Assembly (NCBI GenBank): GCA_047614005.1
Contig: JBLHIK010000001.1
Coordinates: 1 to 62,913 of the forward strand
Direction of reading: 5' to 3'
Source: JBLHIK01 sp047614005
Lineage (GTDB): Bacteria; Patescibacteriota; Minisyncoccia; Phycocordibacterales; UBA1006
Length of the DNA: 62,913 nt
Below are positions 55,813-62,913 of this stretch, one piece after another (position 1 is the first letter of the stretch; every line of letters begins with the position of its first letter). The notes under the pieces are model-generated. The model searched no databases, was not told the DNA's origin, and saw only the letters and a list, made by a program, of their open reading frames with translations. Both the position numbers and the translations under genes were made by a program.

Positions 55813-57774
55813 CTACTGGGATTCCTGCACCTCTCCTCCTGGATAACCTGGATCATTGCGCAGATCAGTAGTGATTTCATCTTTTGTAATTGTTATTTTT
55901 TCTTCTGTTTTTGTATCTATAAATGTCATTATTATTTCTCTCGTAAGAGGAATAGTAATACCAACATCATTAATAGATGGAGTGACCTCTACTTGAAAAG
56001 CAACACTGTAAGGATCCTGCCCTGAACCAACACCTGCCTTTATACCATCTATAAACCACATCACTTCACGAGAAGATTCATTGTATGTTACTGACTCATA
56101 TGAGGGCACTGTAGCACCCTTAAAGACAACATTGGTAGGTAAAATAGTTTTTATAGCAACCTCAGATATAGGGTTTGAGGAGTTAGCTATATCATAGGCT
56201 ATCGTATATGTTGTTGGTTCTCCTGGTTCAGGAGGAACAGGACCTGAATTTTCTATTGGACCACCAAAATATTGACCCTTAGCAAGAAGCCTAGTGTCAG
56301 TATTAAAGAGTATTACTGTTTGCTTAAAATTCTTTATTTCTTCTATTTCTGTTTCTCCCGACAGTCGCCCTCTCATTGATAGCTCTATGAGAATCTCCGG
56401 AGAAATAATAGAAGAATTACTATTAGAAAAGATAAGAGGAGTAAATTCAAAATCCACAGAACCTATCCCTTTTGGCTTAATAGAAATAAATTGATTAACA
56501 GAACTTCTATCCCACACAATACGCTGCTCTGTATTACTATAAAAACCTTGCCGTGGCTGTATATCTTTATTATTAAAAGCATTTCCAGAGAAGCGAATAG
56601 AGAGTTCAATATCTTCCAAGGAAACATCAAGATTATTTATCCAGTTTATTGTTCCAATCAACGGTCGCCCTCCATTTGCAATAATCTCTTTTCCTCTTTG
56701 ACCATTAACCATAAAATCAACTTCAAGAAATGGACGAAGTATTGAAATCTCATGAACAATAGTATTGTAAGCAACTGACACTATTCCTTGTGCTCGAGAT
56801 TGAGACTCACCTACCTTAACTTTTATAAAGCGACTCTCTCCCTCTTGTCCACCTACCGTACCCTCTATAGTAATAACTTTTTTCTCAAAAGGTTTCAGAG
56901 AAGATAACTCCCAAAAATTGTTTTCGGTTCGAGGCAACGGAGAAGCTGTAATAAACTGAAAACCAGGTGGGTATATTGCCTGTACTCCAACATTCCTAAG
57001 GACCCCCTCGCTCGCAGATGTTATTTCTATATCAAAAGATATTTGTTGATTAGGGCCAATACTTTCTGTTCCTACAATAGCAAGGTCAATAGGTGCACTT
57101 TTTATACGGACAGGATATGTAGTTTCTTTCACAAAAATAGCATTTGATCCTTTGATTCTAAATTCAAGCTCGACAGTAATGTCTTTGTCACTTTCTCTTT
57201 CCCCAAACAGTACAATACGAATCTCTTCTGAAAGTGATTGACCTGCAGGTACTTCTCCGAGAGAAATACGTTGTGTTACTTTGTCATCATCGCTCTCGCC
57301 ACCTCCTTTGTGATAAAAAACGATCAAGTCTGCGAGCTCTAAATCAATAGTATTTTTATTGGAAACCTCAATATCAAGAATAAGCTCCTCTCCTCCTTCT
57401 ACAAAATTATTTCCCTTAATAGAGATATCTACGTTTTCAGTAGAGATATTATTATCACCAAAAAAAGATGTTATGAGAACAACAATAACTGCTATTGAAA
57501 AAAAAGAAATTGCAAAGATAAAAAATTTCTTAAAAATTGAACTTTTCTTTTTGTAATCCTCAACAGAAGGCTGACTCTGATCTACTTCTTGATATTCTTT
57601 CTTACGCAAAGTACTCCAATCTTTTTCAACAGAAAAGGTATTCTTCTTTAAGTGACCTTCATCGTGTTCCTCATCTTCTGTGAGAGGTTTCTTTCGATGA
57701 ATAAAATGTTCCAACGCATCAACATGGTCGGTATTTTCTATTTCTTTCTTTTTTCGAGATAATTCATCAGACAT
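55813..57774 (-). CDS. Large membrane-anchored exoprotein with beta-sandwich repeats (653 aa)
   Basis: A ~78-residue charged cytoplasmic part (KKKEIENTDHVDALEHFIHR) comes first, then one helix (FFIFAISFFSIAVIVVLITS). About 550 outside residues follow, in several CARDB/DUF11-like Ig domains, such as LILDIEVSNKNTIDLELADL, ISFDIEITSASEGVLRNVGV and YTIAYDIANSSNPISEVAIK. No catalytic motif. It probably has a structural or adhesive role on the surface. Confidence 0.7.
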   Translation of the reverse strand: MSDELSRKKKEIENTDHVDALEHFIHRKKPLTEDEEHDEGHLKKNTFSVEKDWSTLRKKEYQEVDQSQPSVEDYKKKSSIFKKFFIFAISFFSIAVIVVLITSFFGDNNISTENVDISIKGNNFVEGGEELILDIEVSNKNTIDLELADLIVFYHKGGGESDDDKVTQRISLGEVPAGQSLSEEIRIVLFGERESDKDITVELEFRIKGSNAIFVKETTYPVRIKSAPIDLAIVGTESIGPNQQISFDIEITSASEGVLRNVGVQAIYPPGFQFITASPLPRTENNFWELSSLKPFEKKVITIEGTVGGQEGESRFIKVKVGESQSRAQGIVSVAYNTIVHEISILRPFLEVDFMVNGQRGKEIIANGGRPLIGTINWINNLDVSLEDIELSIRFSGNAFNNKDIQPRQGFYSNTEQRIVWDRSSVNQFISIKPKGIGSVDFEFTPLIFSNSNSSIISPEILIELSMRGRLSGETEIEEIKNFKQTVILFNTDTRLLAKGQYFGGPIENSGPVPPEPGEPTTYTIAYDIANSSNPISEVAIKTILPTNVVFKGATVPSYESVTYNESSREVMWFIDGIKAGVGSGQDPYSVAFQVEVTPSINDVGITIPLTREIIMTFIDTKTEEKITITKDEITTDLRNDPGYPGGEVQESQ

Positions 57775-57780
57775 ACTTCT

Positions 57781-57789
57781 ATAATATCA
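57781..57789 (-). promoter_or_regulatory. Extended -10 before the 653-aa exoprotein gene
   Basis: TGA-TATTAT, 6 nt (AGAAGT), ATG at 57774. It lies in the 26-bp gap after recO. Confidence 0.45.
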
Positions 57790-57800
57790 TAAAAATAATT

Positions 57801-58361
57801 TTACAGATGTGTTTCCCGGAGAGAGGTGTTGATTGCCTCGATACAGTCTGCCTGAAAAGCTCGTGATACTTTCATTGATTCATAAAAAGGAGAATCTATC
57901 AAACCCTCGAGATTATCTTTTGGATTCATATACCCCAAGTGATATAGCATCCTGAAGACTGCAACGCACTCTAGATCAGCTATTTCACTATTTGAAATTT
58001 CTTTCAGTAATGAGAAATACTCCACAAGAGTTACAAATAACATTTCATTTTTCTCTTCTCCTGAGCATAGGCGAGTGACAAGTTGCGCGATACGCGAAAA
58101 ATCATTAAAGCGAGATACTGGTATATATTGACATGTGTGTGCATGAATAAATCTCCATCCACTCAATCCATAGATACATTCCACATGAATGTATGAAAAG
58201 AGCTGGAAGCGATTACGCAACTTCCCTTCAATCTTACGAACACTATAAAGAAGGCCTTTTATTAGACCAAACTCTTTCGTATAGACAGAAATATACTGAT
58301 TTGATTCTCCTGTATTTTTTATAGAGACAACAAATCCCTCTGTTTGATAAACAGGATACAT
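57801..58361 (-). CDS. recO: DNA repair protein RecO, short form
   Basis: 186 aa (usual ~240). N-terminal OB fold YQTEGFVVSIKNTGESNQYI, SVYTKEFGLIKGLLYSVRK, followed by the helical domain. The C-terminal zinc finger region is missing. RecO loads RecA onto SSB-coated DNA. It starts 10 bp after ileS and is probably co-transcribed with it. Confidence 0.85.
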   Translation of the reverse strand: MYPVYQTEGFVVSIKNTGESNQYISVYTKEFGLIKGLLYSVRKIEGKLRNRFQLFSYIHVECIYGLSGWRFIHAHTCQYIPVSRFNDFSRIAQLVTRLCSGEEKNEMLFVTLVEYFSLLKEISNSEIADLECVAVFRMLYHLGYMNPKDNLEGLIDSPFYESMKVSRAFQADCIEAINTSLRETHL

Positions 58362-58371
58362 ACTACAATAT

Positions 58372-61300
58372 TTATGTATTAATTTTTATGATAGATAACT
58401 CCGTACCAAATAAAATATCTTGTGTCTGAGTGATTGCCTTAATCTCATTTTCAAATTGAGAAATAGTATCTTTCATAGATGAAGGTATAGTGAGTTCAAT
58501 GACATCGTCTGGAGTGAGTCCCTTTTCTTTACGTAGTGATTGAATAGTGCGAATAAGGTCTCTTACTTTCCCCTCTCTTTCAAGTTCTTCAGTAAGAGAT
58601 GTATCGAGCAAAACAGAGAGTATTTCATCTTCAATACATTCTATCTTTTTCACATTTATCTCATCTGCAATAATCTCTTTTATTTCTTCTGAAAAGGAGA
58701 TGCCTTTTATAGTAAGACATGCGAGAGGTTGCCTTACTTTTATTCCTGCTTTTTGGCGAGCCTCAAGAGCAAGTGTCACCACCTCTCGAACCTTTTCCAT
58801 TTGAGTGATTGCCTCTTGCGAATATTCTTCTACCTCTTTCCATCCTTCTAGGTGAACTGACTCATATTTTGTCGGAGAGATTTTTTTCAGTTTTTGATAT
58901 ATATCTTCTGCTATAAAAGGTGCAAAAGGTGCGATAAGCTTGCTGAGTTCGAAGAGAATATAGTGTGTTGTGGCAAGAGCTTGTTTTGAATCATCACTAT
59001 TTCCTTTTAATCTTTCTCGTGATCGTCTGATATACCATGTTGAAAAATCTTGAACAAAGTCACGATAAGCGCGCACAGCATCTATCATGTTATATGCTTC
59101 CATAGATTTAGTCATAACTGAAGTAAGCTCTTGTAGTCTTGCATGTATCCATACATCGAGAGCATGGGAGAAATCTGGAGATACCATCTGCGAAGTGGCA
59201 TACGTCTCATAGAGAGAAAGGCAGTTTGCAAGAGGGTTGCAAATCTTGTTCTGCACATCACTCACAGTACGCTCATCAAAGTTTTTCATTTCACCTGGTT
59301 GATTCACGGAATACATCCACAGACGCAAAACGTCTGCACCATACTTGTTCATCATATCCCATGGAGATGTTGTATTTCCTTTACTTTTACTCATCTTTTT
59401 TCCTTCAGAGTCTAAGATAAGACCGAGACATAGGCAGTTTTTATAAGGAGCTTCTTTTCCGAGAAGTGTCGAAATAGCGAGAAGTGTATAGAACCAACCG
59501 CGCGTCTGGTCTATTCCCTCTGAAATATAATCAGCAGGGAAAAATTCCTCTTCTTTTGATTTTTCTGTGAAAGGATAATGTTCCTGAGCATACGGCATAG
59601 CACCAGAATCAAACCACACATCGAGCACTTCTTTTGTTCGAGTCAAAGAAGACCCATCAGTATCGACGAGCTGTATTTCATCTATGTAAGGCTTGTGAAG
59701 ATCGAGTTCAAAATCAAGATTGTGAGGAAGTGGAGTAAATTCGAGCTCGTGTACTTGAGCATTTTTGAAATACGTAAAACCATTTTCAAACATGCCTTCA
59801 GTCTGCTTTGCATCGAGTCCATTTGATACGGCATGCAAGAGCCACAAAGGAGTACCATGACTTACGATAAGTATATTTTTTCCTACATACGTACATTCTA
59901 AGTCATAGAGAAAGTCCCCCATCCTTTTCTTTACATCACTTAAAGATTCTCCTTCCTCTGGAGCATTTGTAAATGATGTGTCTGTGTTACTGTCACGAAA
60001 ATCTGTGTGCCATTTTTCTACTGATTGTCCTTCAAAAATACCAAAACCTACCTCTCCTATTCTGTCATCAAACAATATCTTCTCATCAGATACTCCGAGC
60101 TTTTCTTGCAAAAGAAGAGCCGTTTCTTTTGTGCGAACAAAAGGAGATGAGACTATGAGGTCTACGTTTAATTTTTCCAATTCAGATACAGTTTCTTGTA
60201 TTTGTTCTTTTCCTTTTTCTGTAAGAGAGTGAGGATTGTTCTTCTCTCCACTCAAAAGACCCAAAACATTACTCTCTGCCTCTCCGTGTCTTATAGTAGT
60301 ATATATATTACCTGATTTTTTTGCGTGGGATTTTATATCTTCAATAGACCCAAGAACTTTTGCAACGCCATTTTCATTTTCCCAAATAGGAAGAGGTGTC
60401 CCCCAATAACGCTCTCGCGAAATAGCCCAGTCCTTGATATCTCTGAGCCACTCACCGAAACGTCCGTCTTTTATATAGCTTGGTTCCCAGTTGATAGTTT
60501 CATTTCTTTTCAATAGCTCATCTTTGAGCTTACTCATCGCGATATACCACGAGTCTCTCGCATAGTAGATCATAGGAGTTTTACATCTCCAGCAGTGTGG
60601 ATATGAGTGTTCGTATTTTTCTTTTGAGAAAAGAAGACCTCTGTGTGCCAAGTCTTTTATAACATCAATAGCAACCTGTTCATCTTTCACAAAACGCCCT
60701 GAGAGAAACTCCATACCATCTTCAAAATTTCCATATTCATTTACAAGGTGGTATTTAGGGAGACCTATCTTTGTACCGAGCTCAAAGTCATCCTGTCCAT
60801 ACATGATAGCAGTGTGCACTACACCTGTTCCGTCTTCTGTCGTTACAAAATCAGCTCCATATATTTTATATGCTTTTGAACTATCTATGTTTTCTTTTTC
60901 TAATTTCTCTTGAAGGTATGGATAAAGAGGTTCGTATGAAAGACCTATGAGATCTTTTCCTTTTATTTCTTCTACTACTTGAATTTCTTTATCTTTAAAT
61001 ATTTTCTCAGAAAGCTTTTTTGCAACGATAAAAAGCTCATTCTCAAAAGAAACTTTTATGTAATCAATATCTCCCCCCACTGCAAGAGCTACGTTTCCTG
61101 GAAGAGTCCATGGTGTTGTCGTCCATGCAATGATGTAGGTGTTTTCCATTTCTTTTATTTTAAATTTGGCCGTCACTGAAAGGTCTTTTACATCTTCATA
61201 TCCTTGTGCGAGCTCATGAGAAGAAAGAGCTGTCGTACACCTCGGACACCACGGAAGAACCTTGTAGTCTTTATATAAATATCCTTTTTCATTTATTTTT

Positions 61301-61800
61301 TGTACTATATTCCAAACACTTTCCATGTAGCTAGGATGATATGTCACATAAGGATTTTCCATATCGAGCCAGTATCCCATTCGGTCAGTAAAAGCCTCCC
61401 ATTCGGAACGATATGTCCACACACTAGCGCGACATTCTTCGTTGAATTTTCCGATACCATATTTTTCAATATCTTTTTTACCAGCAAAACCAAGACGCTT
61501 TTCTACTTCAAGCTCCACAGGAAGACCATGAGTATCCCACCCTGCTTTACGCCGCACGTGATATCCGCGCATAGTCTTGTATCTTGGAATCACATCCTTA
61601 AAAGCGCGTCCTTCGAGATGATGAATACCAGGACGTCCATTTGCTGTTGGAGGACCTTCGTAGAAGACATACTCCCCTTCTGGAGAATCTTTCTCGAGGC
61701 TCTTCTTGAAAATATTGTTGTCTTTCCAAAATTCTAAAATAGACTCTTCGAGAAGAGCTCGCTCGCTTTTATCTGATGTGTGGTAATTTTGTTCTTTCAT
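58372..61800 (-). CDS. ileS: Isoleucine--tRNA ligase with inserted histidine-phosphatase domain
   Basis: 1142-aa class I synthetase. GIHH (residues ~58-61, the HIGH variant), editing domain (AWTTTPWTLPGNVALAVG; GTGVVHTAIMYGQDD), ISRERYWGTPLPIW, KMSKS (~802-806) and anticodon-binding region are all present. Between VLGSIEDIKSH and LHKPYIDEIQLVD sits an additional ~195-residue module (~498-695). It has RHGEAESN (504-511), SSPFVRTKET, GEVGFGIFEG and IVSHGTPLW (645-653), the full catalytic set of the phosphoglycerate-mutase/histidine-phosphatase family. The frame is continuous. A T-box precedes the gene. Confidence 0.95.
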   Translation of the reverse strand: MKEQNYHTSDKSERALLEESILEFWKDNNIFKKSLEKDSPEGEYVFYEGPPTANGRPGIHHLEGRAFKDVIPRYKTMRGYHVRRKAGWDTHGLPVELEVEKRLGFAGKKDIEKYGIGKFNEECRASVWTYRSEWEAFTDRMGYWLDMENPYVTYHPSYMESVWNIVQKINEKGYLYKDYKVLPWCPRCTTALSSHELAQGYEDVKDLSVTAKFKIKEMENTYIIAWTTTPWTLPGNVALAVGGDIDYIKVSFENELFIVAKKLSEKIFKDKEIQVVEEIKGKDLIGLSYEPLYPYLQEKLEKENIDSSKAYKIYGADFVTTEDGTGVVHTAIMYGQDDFELGTKIGLPKYHLVNEYGNFEDGMEFLSGRFVKDEQVAIDVIKDLAHRGLLFSKEKYEHSYPHCWRCKTPMIYYARDSWYIAMSKLKDELLKRNETINWEPSYIKDGRFGEWLRDIKDWAISRERYWGTPLPIWENENGVAKVLGSIEDIKSHAKKSGNIYTTIRHGEAESNVLGLLSGEKNNPHSLTEKGKEQIQETVSELEKLNVDLIVSSPFVRTKETALLLQEKLGVSDEKILFDDRIGEVGFGIFEGQSVEKWHTDFRDSNTDTSFTNAPEEGESLSDVKKRMGDFLYDLECTYVGKNILIVSHGTPLWLLHAVSNGLDAKQTEGMFENGFTYFKNAQVHELEFTPLPHNLDFELDLHKPYIDEIQLVDTDGSSLTRTKEVLDVWFDSGAMPYAQEHYPFTEKSKEEEFFPADYISEGIDQTRGWFYTLLAISTLLGKEAPYKNCLCLGLILDSEGKKMSKSKGNTTSPWDMMNKYGADVLRLWMYSVNQPGEMKNFDERTVSDVQNKICNPLANCLSLYETYATSQMVSPDFSHALDVWIHARLQELTSVMTKSMEAYNMIDAVRAYRDFVQDFSTWYIRRSRERLKGNSDDSKQALATTHYILFELSKLIAPFAPFIAEDIYQKLKKISPTKYESVHLEGWKEVEEYSQEAITQMEKVREVVTLALEARQKAGIKVRQPLACLTIKGISFSEEIKEIIADEINVKKIECIEDEILSVLLDTSLTEELEREGKVRDLIRTIQSLRKEKGLTPDDVIELTIPSSMKDTISQFENEIKAITQTQDILFGTELSIIKINT
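59716..60309 (-). other. Histidine-phosphatase (PGM-like) domain inside IleRS
   Basis: Codons ~498-695 of ileS. Catalytic R504-H505-G, R556, E583 and H648 all appear present. The insert sits in the loop before the DEIQLVD-VLDVWFDSG segment of the synthetase core. Confidence 0.9.
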
Positions 61801-61818
61801 AATAGTTTTAAATAATAA

Positions 61819-62035
61819 AAAATCGTCCTTATAAAAAATCTCAATGGATTTTTTATAAGGACGATTTTCAATCGCGTTACCACCTTATTTCTTTTGTCGT
61901 TTCGACAAAAGCACTTCATGACAGCTATGACGGGCTTGCCCGTTGGATTCTACTTGCCATGTGGCGTTCTTTCCAAAGCTCAGGAGTGATAACTCCTTCG
62001 TTGCTTATACAGTCATCTTATCAGAATTTTCTCAA
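61819..62035 (-). promoter_or_regulatory. T-box riboswitch upstream of ileS
   Basis: The T-box sequence AAGGTGGTAACGCGA (61872-61886) follows a perfect stem III (CTTTTGTCG/CGACAAAAG, 61891-61911). A strong terminator hairpin lies at 61819-61868 (22-bp stem, 6-nt loop, then TTTTTT). Uncharged tRNA-Ile should favour the antiterminator. The specifier is probably ATC, either at 61946-61948 in GAATCCA or in the apical loop at 61988-61990; I cannot decide which. Confidence 0.85.
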
Positions 62036-62059
62036 AATGAAAGATAGAAAATAAAAAAA

Positions 62060-62085
62060 GCCCCTTTCTAAAAAGAAGGGGGCTA
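62060..62085 (-). terminator. Terminator of the 189-aa gene
   Basis: AGCCCCCTTCT pairs with AGAAAGGGGCT on the minus strand, followed by TTTTTTT. Confidence 0.8.
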
Positions 62086-62090
62086 AGTAT

Positions 62091-62660
62091 TCAAGAAAAT
62101 AAGTGTCTAAGTCTACACCACCAAGATGCTTGACAAGGTACTACAAAGGTAAAAGGGTGGTGCGCAGGCCAACGAATGTCACTCGAGAAACAACGCACAT
62201 ATATATTCAACTCACCCGATACGAAGTTCACGCACGCAACGAAGAACTTTTCTTCACCCTTTACTTTTGCAGTAAACAAGAAAAATTTTCCCCGCATGCG
62301 TGTGAGTAACCATTGTTTGTTTTCCTGACAGAATGTTTCAAGCTGCTCTTGAGATTCAAAAGCAAGGTTGTTTTTCTTTAGCGACTGTTCGATTTCATGT
62401 CGTACATCCTCATTTTCTAAATCAAGTTTTTTTATTCCTTTATATCTGTACTTTTTTACAAGATCAGGACACAATGAAACAAATAGTGTTTTGAAATCTG
62501 CGCTTTTATTATACTTATTATACATTTCATAAACACGAAACTTATTACCTATTTTTTTTACAAAACGAAGATAAGGATTTCTAAAAATGCGTCTAATAAA
62601 AAACAAAAGTACACAAACTATTACAATACCTACTAATATTTGAAAAATTGTATTTTCCAT
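62091..62660 (-). CDS. Membrane-anchored hypothetical protein (189 aa)
   Basis: Not recognised. N-terminal helix (ILVGIVIVCVLLFFIRRIF) followed by a basic cytoplasmic-type domain; the end is rich in Trp, Cys and Phe (SDIRWPAHHPFTFVVPCQAS). It has its own promoter and terminator. Confidence 0.6.
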   Translation of the reverse strand: MENTIFQILVGIVIVCVLLFFIRRIFRNPYLRFVKKIGNKFRVYEMYNKYNKSADFKTLFVSLCPDLVKKYRYKGIKKLDLENEDVRHEIEQSLKKNNLAFESQEQLETFCQENKQWLLTRMRGKFFLFTAKVKGEEKFFVACVNFVSGELNIYVRCFSSDIRWPAHHPFTFVVPCQASWWCRLRHLFS

Positions 62661-62736
62661 CTTTTTAATTTTAAATAAACCTACTTTCTTTTATTCTCTT
62701 TCGAGAAACGGCATTTTGGCTTTTTCCTTCTTTATT

Positions 62737-62765
62737 AGATTAGCATGTATTATATATACTGTCAA
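62737..62765 (-). promoter_or_regulatory. Promoter of the 189-aa gene
   Basis: TTGACA (62760-62765), 17-bp spacer, TAATCT (62737-62742), directly after the argS stop codon. Confidence 0.55.
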
Positions 62766-62768
62766 GCA

Positions 62769-62913
62769 CTACATCTTCTCAACCTCCTCTGCACCAAGAA
62801 GATGGAGGCATGTTGAGAGTATTTTTTCTACTGTTTGCACAATCTCAATATGATATGAGAGATACTGGTTTTCCTCGCTCAGTATATGAGTATTTCCATA
62901 CCATGAACTAAAG
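62769..62913 (-). CDS. argS: Probable arginine--tRNA ligase, last 47 residues (runs off the window)
   Basis: The frame, open to the window end, reads FSSWYGNTHILSEENQYLSY then HIEIVQTVEKIL, STCLHLLGAEEVEKM and stop. The pattern F-x-x-x-Y ... IL-x-E ... VL...L-LLG...E-M matches the C-terminal DALR anticodon-binding helix of ArgRS (family ending -LLGIxAPExM). Identification rests on this short tail only. Confidence 0.6.
   Translation of the reverse strand, partial: FSSWYGNTHILSEENQYLSYHIEIVQTVEKILSTCLHLLGAEEVEKM

Overview
The window is AT-rich and densely coded. It most resembles a Patescibacteria/CPR (Parcubacteria-like) genome. The grounds are: compact, domain-trimmed housekeeping enzymes (PheS 235 aa, PheT 629 aa without its tRNA-binding insert, S18 61 aa, RecO 186 aa), a 23S rRNA gene with a group I intron, an apparently unlinked 23S-5S unit, a surface-layer-type protein, many single-pass exported proteins of unknown function, and an EF-P with a non-canonical tip. 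This placement is an inference; no 16S gene lies in the window.

Layout. 1-11.1 kb: gyrB (partial), pheT, pheS, trhO, a UvrD-like helicase-nuclease, msrB and small orphan genes, ending in a frameshifted GNAT gene. 11.3-15.6 kb: a type II restriction-modification island (HNH nuclease, fused double adenine methyltransferase, HTH controller with a palindromic operator) beside tRNA-Ser(GGA), whose 3' end is duplicated and partly inverted next door. 15.6-25.8 kb: htpX/lemA with paralogous anchored lipoprotein-like genes, secDF, PAP2 phosphatase, folD, rodA. 25.8-31 kb: an orphan gene with a structured leader, tandem decayed copies of the 5S tail, 5S, and 23S with its intron and its own sigma70-type promoter. 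31-34.3 kb: an MscS-like membrane protein, a small regulator and rplJ-rplL behind an L10 leader. 34.3-43.6 kb: surface functions, namely a beta-helix/lipase exoprotein, two orphan-gene cassettes with nearly identical flanks, an S-layer-type protein with a ~575-nt leader, and a winged-helix regulator. 43.9-48.2 kb: ftsK, a small anchored protein, recA and efp on the + strand. 48.3-62.9 kb: rpsF-ssb-rpsR, metG/ATP-grasp/tatD, an AI-2E family permease, glyS, a large anchored exoprotein, recO, ileS with a T-box and an inserted histidine-phosphatase domain, and the 3' end of a probable argS.

Themes. (1) At least ten genes have a -10 hexamer (often extended TG-N-TATAAT type) ending only 6-7 nt before the ATG, and no Shine-Dalgarno, so leaderless initiation looks common. 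(2) Palindromic hairpins containing both AGGAGGT and its complement recur in front of small orphan genes, with one compensatory base-pair change. (3) Tail-end duplications of stable RNA genes (5S and tRNA-Ser) occur twice. (4) The IleRS phosphatase insertion and the M.FokI-like methylase paired with an HNH nuclease are the most unusual protein architectures.
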